In this document: positions 35,559-43,639 of the stretch, piece by piece
Numbering within the stretch: position 1 is the first letter of the stretch
Layout: each line of letters opens with the position of its first letter
Source: an uncultured Bacteroidales bacterium
Lineage (GTDB): Bacteria > Bacteroidota > Bacteroidia > Bacteroidales > P3
NCBI GenBank assembly: GCA_946183915.1
Contig: CAMHDJ010000016.1
Coordinates: 1-48,664, forward strand
Length of the DNA: 48,664 bases
Reading direction: 5' to 3'
Notes under the pieces: model-generated
What the model saw: the letters and a program-made list of their open reading frames with translations, nothing else
Databases searched by the model: none
Told to the model about the DNA's origin: nothing
Position numbers and translations under genes: made by a program

Positions 35559-36640
35559 CGGGTGTAGGGGGGTAAACTGATGTCGGCGAAGTCGCCCTGG
35601 AGGTACTTGAAGTAGGCCGCTATGCCTACCATGGCGGCATTGTCGGTGCAGAACTGGAAGGGCGGTATCAGCGCCTGCCAGTGGTGCTTCTGGCAGATGC
35701 GCTGCAACTCGCTCCGCAGGAACGAGTTGGCGCTCACGCCGCCGGCAATGGCCACCTGGCGCACATGGTGGTCCAGCGCCGCCCGCTCCACCTTCTTCAG
35801 CAGGAACGAGACGATCGTCTTCTGGATCGACGCGCAGAGGTCGGCCTTGTGCCGCTCGATGAAGTCGGGCTCCTCCTTCAGCCGGTCGCGCAGGAAGTAA
35901 AGGAACGAGGTCTTGATGCCCGAGAACGAGTAGTTGTAGCCCTCGATGTGGGGTGTGGCGAAGCGGAAGGCGTCGGGATTGCCCTCCCGGGCCAGCCGGT
36001 CGATCACCGGGCCTCCGGGGTAGCCGAGGTCCATGATCTTGGCCGCCTTGTCGATGGCCTCGCCCGCGGCATCGTCGATCGTGGTGCCGAGGCACTCGAT
36101 GTCGAAGTGGCTCCGCAGCAGCAGTATCTGCGTGTGTCCGCCGCTGACCAGCAGGCAGATAAACGGAAATTGCGGCCTCACCCCCAGCCCCTCTCCTGCG
36201 GAGGAGAGGGGGGTGGATAGTGGTGCGTCATTTTTCATTCTGCTCCCCTCTCCTCCCAGGAGAGGGGTTGGGGGTGAGGCTATGAAGTGGCTCAGCACGT
36301 GCGCCTGCAGGTGGTTCACCTCGATCAGGGGTTTGCCGAGGGCGGTGGCGAAGCTCTTGGCAAAACTCACCCCCACCAGCAGCGAGCCCAGCAGGCCCGG
36401 CCCGCGGGTGAAGCCCACGGCGTCGATCTCCTCCTTTCGGATGCCCGCCTGGCGGATCGCGGCGTCCACCACCGGTATGATGTTCTGTTCGTGCGCACGC
36501 GACGCCAACTCGGGCACCACGCCGCCATATTGTTCGTGAACCTTCTGGCTGGCAATGACATTGCTCAGCAGCCGGTCGTCGCGCAGGACGGCCGCCGACG
36601 TGTCGTCGCAGCTCGATTCTATAGCCAAAATAGTAGTCAT
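35555..36640 (-). CDS. tsaD: tRNA threonylcarbamoyladenosine (t6A) transferase, with an in-frame repeat insertion
   Basis: 361 residues from 36640 (MTTILAIESSCDDTSAAVL, the family start). It transfers the threonylcarbamoyl group to A37 of ANN-decoding tRNAs, working with TsaB and TsaE. Metal-site His110 and His114 lie in NHLQAH. Nucleotide motifs are LLVSGGHT, DDAAGEAIDK and CTDNAAM. Residues 121-155 (from ASPPTPLLGGEG to EGLGVRP) are encoded by paired inverted repeats. They replace a short loop before QFPFICLLV, making it about 28 residues longer than in the E. coli protein. An open frame runs upstream to 36811 but only translates the dispersed element. A -7 box (TACTTTTG, minus, 36657-36650) lies 9 bp upstream of the start, so the leader is very short. 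Confidence 0.96.
   Translation of the reverse strand: MTTILAIESSCDDTSAAVLRDDRLLSNVIASQKVHEQYGGVVPELASRAHEQNIIPVVDAAIRQAGIRKEEIDAVGFTRGPGLLGSLLVGVSFAKSFATALGKPLIEVNHLQAHVLSHFIASPPTPLLGGEGSRMKNDAPLSTPLSSAGEGLGVRPQFPFICLLVSGGHTQILLLRSHFDIECLGTTIDDAAGEAIDKAAKIMDLGYPGGPVIDRLAREGNPDAFRFATPHIEGYNYSFSGIKTSFLYFLRDRLKEEPDFIERHKADLCASIQKTIVSFLLKKVERAALDHHVRQVAIAGGVSANSFLRSELQRICQKHHWQALIPPFQFCTDNAAMVGIAAYFKYLQGDFADISLPPYTR
36175..36280 (-). repeat. Paired inverted hairpin repeat inserted in tsaD
   Basis: Arms 36175-36211 and 36245-36280 are near-perfect inverted copies (GCCTCACCCCCAGCCCCTCT as the outer 20 bases of the left arm). Each arm is itself a hairpin CCCCTCTCCT...AGGAGAGGGG. The 33-nt centre is unique and T-rich. 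The G+C pattern differs from the ileS and pyrC inserts. Confidence 0.95.
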
Positions 36641-36697
36641 AATCGGCTGCAAAAGTACGAAATTTTTTTGATTCGCAAGCAACTCTTTTTCCTCTCT

Positions 36698-36905
36698 CTC
36701 CCTGACTTCTCCCTGATGGCTCCCTGATGACTCCCTGATGACTCTCTTAAAACCAGGGCAAAACCCTTGCCCTGTAAGCGTTTTGCGAGTTTTCCAGCAT
36801 GGTTGACACACTTCCGGAAGGTCAAACGTCTCGTTTAGAAATAGTTAAATGTGCAAAATAGATCGTGCACGATCTATTTTTTTAACTTAATTTAGTTTAA
36901 TTTAC
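36698..36905 (+). repeat. Dispersed ~200-bp element, copy 3
   Basis: Four 11-bp units CTCCCTGAYKR (36698-36741), then the inverted repeat CAGGGCAA / TTGCCCTG (about 36757-36777), the conserved middle and a perfect 26-bp palindrome at 36855-36880. Sequence resembling the outer arm of 13922-14071 follows at about 36937-36975. A small hairpin ACGACGA/TCGTCGT (36910-36937) replaces the nested one. It lies between the divergent tsaD and 37114 genes. Confidence 0.9.
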
Positions 36906-37042
36906 AGAAACGACGAAAGATTTGCATTTCTCGTCGTGAAATTCGAGTCGTTCGCTGTTAAAAGCTTTAGGATGGATCCGGTCCTCGGACGGGTCAAATG
37001 TTAAAATCCGAAAAAAATCTTCGGTATTTCGAAAAATTAACT

Positions 37043-37050
37043 TATCTTTG
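37043..37050 (+). promoter_or_regulatory. -7 element of the small barrel gene
   Basis: TATCTTTG 63 bp before the ATG. No TTTG is found at the proper distance upstream. Confidence 0.55.
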
Positions 37051-37113
37051 CATTTGAAATAGATAGTGAATAATTGTTAAAATTATTTATAAACATTTAA
37101 AAATCAACAAGAA

Positions 37114-37584
37114 ATGAAGAAAATTATCATTGCAATCGTCGCCGTTTTTGCCATGAGCACTGCGGCCAACGCACAGCTTTCCGGTATCGGTGTCCGCCTC
37201 GGCGGTGGCCAGGGCTTCGGCGCTGAGCTGAGCACCATGTGGAACTTCGGCAACCGCACCGAGATCGACCTCGGCTGGGGTAGCCACGACCACTACACCG
37301 ACTTCAGCCTCACCGGTATCTACCAGTGGACTGGTGAGATCGGCAGCGGCTTCGGCTGGTTCGCCGGTGTCGGCGCCCGCTTCGCCTACTGGAGCTGGGA
37401 AGATGGCTGGGGCGACAGCAGCAGCGACTTCGCTCTGGGTCTGGCTGGCCAGGCCGGTATCGAGTACAAATTCAGCGCCATCCCCATTCAGCTGAGCCTC
37501 GACATCCGTCCTTGCTTCTATCTCATCCCCGAGACCGACTTCCACTGGGGTGACATCGCCTTCGGCATCCGCTACATGTTCTAA
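37114..37584 (+). CDS. Small outer membrane beta-barrel protein
   Basis: 156 residues with a signal peptide (MKKIIIAIVAVFAMSTAANA, then QL). The mature chain is Gly/Trp/Phe-rich with alternating strands (FGAELSTMWNFGNRTEIDLG, FALGLAGQAGIEYKF, IPIQLSLDIRP) and ends FGIRYMF, with the terminal Phe typical of outer membrane barrels. It would form about eight strands. It stands alone with its own promoter and terminator. Function unknown. Confidence 0.8.
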   Translation: MKKIIIAIVAVFAMSTAANAQLSGIGVRLGGGQGFGAELSTMWNFGNRTEIDLGWGSHDHYTDFSLTGIYQWTGEIGSGFGWFAGVGARFAYWSWEDGWGDSSSDFALGLAGQAGIEYKFSAIPIQLSLDIRPCFYLIPETDFHWGDIAFGIRYMF

Positions 37585-37604
37585 ACTGTAGACAAGCGTT
37601 TTTG

Positions 37605-37645
37605 TGGGGCCGCGCGGCATCGCCGCGCGGCCCCATGTTTTTTTA
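37605..37645 (+). terminator. Terminator of the small barrel gene
   Basis: Arms TGGGGCCGCGCGGC (37605-37618) and GCCGCGCGGCCCCA (37622-37635) around loop ATC are followed by a T run. Confidence 0.88.
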
Positions 37646-37646
37646 T

Positions 37647-37677
37647 TTTGCCATGTCGCGAAAAGTGTGTATCTTTG
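37647..37677 (+). promoter_or_regulatory. Promoter of the ROK kinase-GH92 operon
   Basis: TTTG at 37647-37650 and TATCTTTG at 37670-37677 are 19 bp apart, a textbook match 23 bp before the ATG. The -33 box overlaps the end of the preceding terminator T run. Confidence 0.85.
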
Positions 37678-37700
37678 CACTTCAAAATATAATGTAAGAT

Positions 37701-38633
37701 ATGAAGTATTCTATTGGAGTAGACATGGGTGGCACCAACACCGACATGGGTCTGGTGTCAGAGAACGGCAACATCATCCAGCGTCGGAACATCCCGACCA
37801 ACGCCTATACCGAACTGGAACCCTACGTGCACGATATGATGCGCGAGATTGAGGCCATGGTGGCCGAGCAGACCTCCATCGACGGTATGGCCGTACAGCT
37901 GGAGGGCATCGGCATCGGCGCCCCCAACGGCAACTTCTACACCGGTTGTGTCGACAACGCCCCCAACCTCACCATCAAGGGCAACCTCAACTTTGCCAAG
38001 GAGATACATAAGTACCGCGACGTGCCGGTGGTGCTCAGCAACGACGCCAATGCGGCCGCCTACGGCGAGTATATCTACGGCGGTGCCCGTGGCATGAAGC
38101 ACTTTATCATGTTCACCCTCGGCACCGGCGTGGGCAGCGGTATCGTGGTCGACGGCCGCCTCGTGCATGGCTCCACCGGCGCTGCCGGCGAGCTGGGCCA
38201 CGCTATCCTCATCCCCCACGGCCGCAAGTGCTCCTGCGGGCGCGAGGGCTGCCTCGAGACCTACACCTCGGCCCGCGGCATCGTGCAGACCTACTGCGAG
38301 TTGAAAGATATCCCCGTCACCCCCGACGTCACTAGCAAGATGATCGGCGAGCTGGCTCACCAGGGCGACCCCGTGGCCCTGAAGACCTGGGAGGTGGTGG
38401 GCGACCAGTTGGGTCTGGCCATGGCCAACGCTGTCACCTTCTCGGCCCCCGAGGCCATCTTCCTCATGGGTGGCCCCGCCCAGGTGGGCGAGCCCCTGCT
38501 CAAGCCCCTGCGCGCCGCCTTCGACCGCTACCTGCTCAACATCTTCAGCGGCACCTGCCAGATCCGCATGAGCGAGCTGAAGGCCAACGAGGTGGCCATC
38601 CTTGGCGCTGCGGCATTGTTGAAAATGAAATAA
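37701..38633 (+). CDS. ROK-family sugar kinase (glucokinase/mannokinase-like)
   Basis: 310 residues. It is an ATP-dependent hexose kinase of the ROK family. The phosphate motif DMGGTNTDMG is at the N-terminus, the catalytic Asp lies in LSNDANAAAYGE, and the zinc motif CSCGREGCLE is complete. The distance to the GH92 gene (39 bp) suggests it phosphorylates the released mannose or glucose. This is inferred; ROK specificity cannot be read directly. The family also includes repressors, but no helix-turn-helix domain is present, so an enzyme is expected. Confidence 0.9.
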   Translation: MKYSIGVDMGGTNTDMGLVSENGNIIQRRNIPTNAYTELEPYVHDMMREIEAMVAEQTSIDGMAVQLEGIGIGAPNGNFYTGCVDNAPNLTIKGNLNFAKEIHKYRDVPVVLSNDANAAAYGEYIYGGARGMKHFIMFTLGTGVGSGIVVDGRLVHGSTGAAGELGHAILIPHGRKCSCGREGCLETYTSARGIVQTYCELKDIPVTPDVTSKMIGELAHQGDPVALKTWEVVGDQLGLAMANAVTFSAPEAIFLMGGPAQVGEPLLKPLRAAFDRYLLNIFSGTCQIRMSELKANEVAILGAAALLKMK

Positions 38634-38672
38634 ACGTAGGGACGCGACGTACCGCGTCTGCAAAAGAACACT

Positions 38673-41453
38673 ATGAAAACCCATATCACCCCCAACCGTC
38701 GCCTGTGGACATGGTATGCCATGACCCTGCTGGCGGTACTTCTTGTCGTCTCCTGCGCCGACAAGCCCCTGACCACATACGTCAACCCGCTGGTCGGCAC
38801 CGACGGCCACGGCCATACCTTCCCCGGTGCCATCGTCCCCTTCGGGCAGATACAGCCCAGTCCTGACACGCGCCTCAGCGGGTGGGACGGCTGCAGCGGC
38901 TACCACTACTCGGACGACACCATCTTCGGCTTCAGCCACACCCACCTCAGCGGCACCGGCTGCGAGGATTATGGCGATGTGCTCCTGATGCCGGTCGACC
39001 AGCAACAACTGCAGCAGGTGGCCTTCGGCGAGACGATGCGCGAGGGCTACAAGCGTCATTTCCAGCACAAGAACGAGACCGCCCGGGCGGGCTACTACAA
39101 GGTGATGCTCGATGAGAGGAACATGCCGTCGACCATCGTCGAGCTGACGGCCGACCGGCGCGTGGCCTATCATCGCTACACCTACGTGCAGGATCAGGGT
39201 AACGCTATCGTCATCGACCTGCGTCACCGCGACGTGCTGCTCAGCGGCCGCATCATGCTGCGCGATGGCATGCTGGTGGGCTGGCGCGAGAGCTCGGCCT
39301 GGAATCCCGATCAACACCTCTTCTTCGCCATGCGTGGCGACGTGGACCTCAAGGATGTGCGCTTCTCTGAAGACTCCACCCAGGCCATTGTCATGCTGCC
39401 TGCCGGCACCAAACAGGTGGAGTTGCAGGTGGCCATCAGCGGCGTCGACATCGAGGGCGCCATCGGCAACCTCATCATGGCCCGCCATCACACCTTCGAC
39501 GAGGCCCGTCGTGCCGCCGACCAGACCTGGGAGCAGGCCCTCGGCAAGCTGAAGGTCGACGGTGGTTCGAAGGAGCAGAAGCGCTGCTTCTACACCGCCC
39601 TCTACCATTGCATGACGGCCCCCTACCTGTGGAGCGACGAGGACGGCCGCTACCGCGGCACCGACAAGCAGATACATGTCGCCGACGAGGGTAGGGAAGT
39701 GTACACCGTCTTCTCTCTCTGGGACACCTATCGCGCCCTGCATCCCCTGCTGACGCAGATTGAGCCGGAGCGCACGGTCGACTTCGTCTACACCGCCATG
39801 AAGAACTATGAGCAGGGCGGCGAGCTGCCCATGTGGGAACTGGCCGGCCACGAGACCCACTGCATGATCGGCTACCACGCCGTGCCGATGCTCCTTGAGG
39901 CCTACATCCATCTGGCGGAGCCCAACGGCACCCTGGCCGGCTACACCCCCAAGCAGATGCTTGAGGCCATGGTGGCCACCAGCAACCGCACCGAAGCCCA
40001 CCGCACCTACGCTACGCAGGGCTACCTCAGCTCCGAGATCGACAACGAGAGCGTCAGCAAGACGCTCGAGTATGCCTACGACGACTGGTGTATCGCCCAG
40101 ATGGCCGAGCTGGCCGGCGACAGCGCCACGGCCCGCACCTACTGGATTCGCAGCCAGAGTTGGCAGAACATCATCGACAGCAACAACTTCGCCCACGCCC
40201 GCCGCAACGGTGGCTGGGTGACGCCTTTCGACCCCACCGAGGTCAACAATCACTACACCGAGGCCAACTCGTGGCAGTACAGCACCTACGTGCCGCACGA
40301 CGTGGACGCCTGGGTGGACTTCATCGGGGGCAAGAACAAAGCCATTCAGTTCCTCGACAGCCTCTTCGAAGGTCAGAACAAGATGAGCGGCCGCGACCAG
40401 GCCGACGTGACCGGCCTCATCGGTATGTACGCCCACGGCAACGAACCCTCGCACCATGCCGCCTGGCTCTACTCCCTCTTGGGCCAGCCCGAGAAGACCA
40501 AGCGCTACGTGCACCGCATCCTGAACGAGATGTACACCAGCGCCCCCGACGGCCTCTGTGGCAACGAGGACTGCGGTCAGATGAGCGCTTGGTATGTGCT
40601 GGCCGCCCTTGGCATGTATGAGGTGTGCCCCGGCAGCGATATGTGGGTCGAGACCGAGCCCCTGCTCCGGGTAGAGGGCTTCGAGCGCCTGCCGCTGGCC
40701 GTGGTGCTCAGCGACCAGAAGTGCCCCGACAGCCTCCGCATCACGCCGGTGCCGGTGGCCGACGACTGGCAGATGCGCTACACGGGCGAAAGCCACGACG
40801 TGGCCCTCTCGGTGCCGCATTGCGCCGATGCCAAGATATACTACGCCACCCTTGACCACAAGTATTTCCGCGAGCCGTACAGCGGTCCGGTGACCACGAC
40901 CAGCATGCTGTCGGCCTATGCCGAGAGCGAAGGCCGCCTGCGCAGCCAGGCGGTGGACATGCGCTACTCGCGTGTGCAGACCGACAAGACGGTCTCTTAC
41001 CTCACTCAGCCCGCGCCGCAGTACACCGAAAACGGCCCCGAGGGCATGGTGGACGGCATCTACGGCACCACCAACTACCGCATCGGCGGCTGGCAGGGCT
41101 GGCAGGAGGACATGGTGGCCGTGGTGGAACTGGACAAGGTGCAGACCATCCGCTCGGTGGGCGTCGACTGCCTGGAGCAGATGCGCTCGTGGGTCTTCTT
41201 CCCGCGCGGCGTCACGGTGGAGTACAGCCTCGACGGCGAGCAGTGGAGCACCTACGGCAGTGTGCTGAACAACCGCTTCCCTCCCATCCATCCGCGCCAG
41301 GAGGAGAGCACACAGTACACCTTCACCGTCAACGGGTTGGCCCAGGCCAAGTATGTCAAAGTCACCGCCCGCAACTTCGGCGCCCTGCCCGAGTGGCACG
41401 TCAGCGCCGGCCAGCAGGCGTGGGTATTTGTGGATGAAATCATTATAAAATAG
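38673..41453 (+). CDS. GH92 alpha-mannosidase lipoprotein
   Basis: 926 residues. It has a lipoprotein signal (LLAVLLVVSCADK; Cys near residue 28), so it is envelope-anchored. The N-terminal beta-sandwich covers about residues 30-290 (YVNPLVGTDGHGHTFPGAIV, PDTRLSGWDGCSGYHY). The (alpha/alpha)6 catalytic part follows (YHAVPMLLEAY, EPSHHAAWLY), with the family signature GNEDCGQMSAWYVLAALGMY near residue 630. A C-terminal F5/8-type-C-like carbohydrate-binding domain is likely at about 770-926. GH92 enzymes are calcium-dependent exo-alpha-mannosidases acting on N-glycans and yeast mannan. With the ROK kinase it forms a release-and-phosphorylate pair. Confidence 0.94.
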   Translation: MKTHITPNRRLWTWYAMTLLAVLLVVSCADKPLTTYVNPLVGTDGHGHTFPGAIVPFGQIQPSPDTRLSGWDGCSGYHYSDDTIFGFSHTHLSGTGCEDYGDVLLMPVDQQQLQQVAFGETMREGYKRHFQHKNETARAGYYKVMLDERNMPSTIVELTADRRVAYHRYTYVQDQGNAIVIDLRHRDVLLSGRIMLRDGMLVGWRESSAWNPDQHLFFAMRGDVDLKDVRFSEDSTQAIVMLPAGTKQVELQVAISGVDIEGAIGNLIMARHHTFDEARRAADQTWEQALGKLKVDGGSKEQKRCFYTALYHCMTAPYLWSDEDGRYRGTDKQIHVADEGREVYTVFSLWDTYRALHPLLTQIEPERTVDFVYTAMKNYEQGGELPMWELAGHETHCMIGYHAVPMLLEAYIHLAEPNGTLAGYTPKQMLEAMVATSNRTEAHRTYATQGYLSSEIDNESVSKTLEYAYDDWCIAQMAELAGDSATARTYWIRSQSWQNIIDSNNFAHARRNGGWVTPFDPTEVNNHYTEANSWQYSTYVPHDVDAWVDFIGGKNKAIQFLDSLFEGQNKMSGRDQADVTGLIGMYAHGNEPSHHAAWLYSLLGQPEKTKRYVHRILNEMYTSAPDGLCGNEDCGQMSAWYVLAALGMYEVCPGSDMWVETEPLLRVEGFERLPLAVVLSDQKCPDSLRITPVPVADDWQMRYTGESHDVALSVPHCADAKIYYATLDHKYFREPYSGPVTTTSMLSAYAESEGRLRSQAVDMRYSRVQTDKTVSYLTQPAPQYTENGPEGMVDGIYGTTNYRIGGWQGWQEDMVAVVELDKVQTIRSVGVDCLEQMRSWVFFPRGVTVEYSLDGEQWSTYGSVLNNRFPPIHPRQEESTQYTFTVNGLAQAKYVKVTARNFGALPEWHVSAGQQAWVFVDEIIIK

Positions 41454-41459
41454 TACTAT

Positions 41460-41672
41460 ATGAAGAAACGCATCTTGACGGGCCTTGCCCTTTGCGCCAT
41501 CAGCGCCACCTTTGCTTCGTGCGGAAGCAAGCTCTGCTACTGCTACGAGAACGGCTACGAGCAGGAAATGTACATCAGTCCCGACCTGTCGTGCAATGCC
41601 TACAGCACCGCGACCAAGGGCTGTGTTGAGCAGCACGAGCGCATGGATCCGGGCCAGGTGGCCTACAAGTAG
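41460..41672 (+). CDS. Small Cys-rich lipoprotein
   Basis: 70 residues. The lipoprotein signal is MKKRILTGLALCAISATFAS followed by the lipobox Cys in CGSK. The short mature part has four further Cys (LCYCYENG, LSCNAYS, KGCVEQHE) and no recognised domain. It starts 6 bp after GH92, so it is cotranscribed with it. A terminator follows. Confidence 0.72.
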   Translation: MKKRILTGLALCAISATFASCGSKLCYCYENGYEQEMYISPDLSCNAYSTATKGCVEQHERMDPGQVAYK

Positions 41673-41700
41673 CCTCGAGCGCAGCATCCGCCTTGCATCA

Positions 41701-41724
41701 GCCTCCCAAATGGGAGGCTTTTTT
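41701..41724 (+). terminator. Terminator of the GH92 operon
   Basis: The hairpin GCCTCCCAAATGGGAGGC (41701-41718) is followed by six T. The undecamer array starts at the next base. Confidence 0.88.
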
Positions 41725-41881
41725 GCCTAGATGATGCCTAGATGATGCCTAGATGATGCCTAGATGATGCCTAGATGATGCCTGGATGATGCCTGGATGA
41801 TGCCTAGATGATGCCTGGATGATGCCTAGATGATGCCTGGGGGGATGCAGAGGGGATGCAGAGATGATGCAGAGGGGGTGC
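41725..41881 (-). repeat. Undecamer array, about fourteen units
   Basis: About eleven GCC(T)AGATGAT/GCCTGGATGAT-type 11-bp units (minus strand ATCATCTAGGC), then three TGCAGAGNNGA units. The array fills the whole space between a terminator and the stop codon of the opposing gene, with no spare bases. Confidence 0.95.
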
Positions 41882-42745
41882 TTAGAGGACGACGATGGCG
41901 TTCGATACCGGTCGCTGGCCTTCGTGGTCATAGTTGCGGTTGTCGGAGGGGTAGTTGACCACACCGTCGTGGGGGCGGTTGTGCACATACATGGTGGAGC
42001 TGCCGCCTCCGTCGAGGTTGATGGCCTCGGTGCAGCCGAGCCACCGCATGATGCGTTGCAGCTCGGGGATGGAGAGCCCTTCGGCCTGGTGGCGGAAGCG
42101 GCCGTCGGCCACGAGCAGGAGGGTGGTGCCGTCGGGCCGCAGGCCGAGGGCGGTGCGGTTGTGGCGGCGGGTGATGAAGGTGCGGTCGTCGCGTTGCGGC
42201 ACGTACTGTCCCTCGTGTAGCAGCATGGGGCCGGCGGTCATGATGTCGCTGTCGGCCAGTTGGATCTCCCACTGGCGGTTGCTGTCGGGCACCCATAGCC
42301 GGGTGGGGGCGAGGGTCATGACGGCGTATTGGTAGTATTTGCGGTTGACGCTGTCGCTCACCTGCGGGGTGTTCTCGCCCAGTTGCTGCCCGCCGATGCG
42401 GAGGTAGCAGATGGGGTTGCCCTTGTCCATGTCGAAGAAGGAGCCGTTGACGGCGGCGTAGGCGTTGGTGCGGCGGGCCAGGTCGGAGACGGTGGTCAGC
42501 GCGCTGTCGTGCACGAAGGCCAGGCGCCGGTGCGAGCGGGCGGGGATCTCGATGACGCAGAGGTGCTGTGCCGAGCAGAAGAGGGCTCCCTCGCCGAACT
42601 GGTAGCGCTTCAGGTAGAAGCCTTCCAGCGTGTCGATGCTCCACTCGGCGTTGGTGACCCGCAGCGAGTCGACGCTGTAGTCCACCTGTGCGTGGCAGCC
42701 GGTCAGGATCAGCAGAAGTGCAGTCAGCAGGAGGGTTTTCTTCAT
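41882..42745 (-). CDS. NAGPA-domain phosphodiester glycosidase lipoprotein
   Basis: 287 residues. The lipoprotein signal is MKKTLLLTALLLILTGC followed by HAQV. The NAGPA/phosphodiester-glycosidase domain covers about residues 65-285 (YAAVNGSFFDMDKGNP, ALGLRPDGTTLLLVADGR, LGCTEAINLDGGGSSTMY). Relatives include the human enzyme that uncovers mannose 6-phosphate and several bacterial sugar-phosphodiester hydrolases. The real substrate here is not known; an exopolysaccharide or teichoic-type phosphodiester is possible. The start lies 4 bp after the LytTR gene. Confidence 0.88.
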   Translation of the reverse strand: MKKTLLLTALLLILTGCHAQVDYSVDSLRVTNAEWSIDTLEGFYLKRYQFGEGALFCSAQHLCVIEIPARSHRRLAFVHDSALTTVSDLARRTNAYAAVNGSFFDMDKGNPICYLRIGGQQLGENTPQVSDSVNRKYYQYAVMTLAPTRLWVPDSNRQWEIQLADSDIMTAGPMLLHEGQYVPQRDDRTFITRRHNRTALGLRPDGTTLLLVADGRFRHQAEGLSIPELQRIMRWLGCTEAINLDGGGSSTMYVHNRPHDGVVNYPSDNRNYDHEGQRPVSNAIVVL

Positions 42746-42749
42746 GGTG

Positions 42750-43634
42750 TCAGTTTTTTTCGGCGAAGCGCTGCATCACGTCGGCGGCATAGCTCTTCGA
42801 GACGGGGATGTCGTCGACGCCTTCGTGGTCGATCTCGGCGTAGATGCCGTCGGACGACTTGCGGAGTATCTTCACCTTGTTGAGGTTGATGTAGTAGCTG
42901 CGGTGGCAGCGCACGAGCGACCCACCGGCGCAGAGCTCCTCGATGCCCTTCAGGGTGTTGCGGAGGCTGTAGCGCATCAGGCGGCTGCCGGTGACGTAGA
43001 GGATGGTGACGTAGTTGCCTGCGGCTTCGATGCAGATGACGTGGTCCGAACTGACGACCAGCTTGACGTTGCCCTTGTCGTCGACGAAGCGGAGCATGCC
43101 CTTGTCGTCGCCGCTGTCGCGCTGCCGCAGGTGGACGATGGTGCGCTGGGCCTCGGCGATGCGCAGGTCGCGGTCCATGCGCTCCGCCAGCAGCCAGTAG
43201 AAGGCGTAGGGGTAGATAACCACCGAGATGTAGATGATCATCACGATGGGCAGGTAGGCGAAGTAGCTTCCGTGCAGGTAGAGCGAGAGGAAGAGGTCGA
43301 GGAAGAGCGCCGTGGCGGCCACCTCGCCGAGCTGCCATATCAGGTAGTCGCCCTCGCGGATGCGGGCGGTGTGTGTGGTGAGCAGCAGGATGGCACGCGA
43401 GAGGGCAGTCACCACGAGGATGATGGCGCAGCAGATGGGCAGGCAGAGGCCCTGGTGGCTGTACCACAGGGTGACCAGCGGCTCGTCCTGGCTCAGGTCG
43501 CTCACACTCGTCACCTCCTCGCCCGCGCCGTAGCTGGGCGTGTAGATGATGGCGAAGAAGAGCACGAACAGCACCAGGCTGGCGACGAACATGATGTTGA
43601 TCTTGAGGGAGTATAGGGTCTTCGGAATCTTCAT
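42750..43634 (-). CDS. LytTR-domain regulator with membrane sensor region
   Basis: 294 residues. About four membrane segments fill the first 160 residues (INIMFVASLVLFVLFFAII, LPICCAIILVVTALSRAILL, AATALFLDLFLSL, YLPIVMIIYISVVIYPYAFY). A linker follows, then a C-terminal LytTR DNA-binding domain from about residue 185 (ICIEAAGNYVTILYVTG, LVRCHRSYYINLNKV). This is the membrane-bound LytTR layout of Bacteroidota. It sits between tamB (5 bp) and the NAGPA gene (4 bp), so it may control its own operon. Confidence 0.9.
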   Translation of the reverse strand: MKIPKTLYSLKINIMFVASLVLFVLFFAIIYTPSYGAGEEVTSVSDLSQDEPLVTLWYSHQGLCLPICCAIILVVTALSRAILLLTTHTARIREGDYLIWQLGEVAATALFLDLFLSLYLHGSYFAYLPIVMIIYISVVIYPYAFYWLLAERMDRDLRIAEAQRTIVHLRQRDSGDDKGMLRFVDDKGNVKLVVSSDHVICIEAAGNYVTILYVTGSRLMRYSLRNTLKGIEELCAGGSLVRCHRSYYINLNKVKILRKSSDGIYAEIDHEGVDDIPVSKSYAADVMQRFAEKN

Positions 43635-43639
43635 GGCGG

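Noticed and set aside
35555-36811. A 418-residue TsaD
   Set aside because: The extra 57 residues translate the dispersed element; the family start is at 36640.
37758-41687. A 1309-codon open frame antisense to the ROK kinase and GH92 genes
   Set aside because: It shadows two well-recognised genes; its translation is low-complexity His/Ala/Val/Gly-rich and has no family features. High G+C codon bias on the real strand suffices to explain it.
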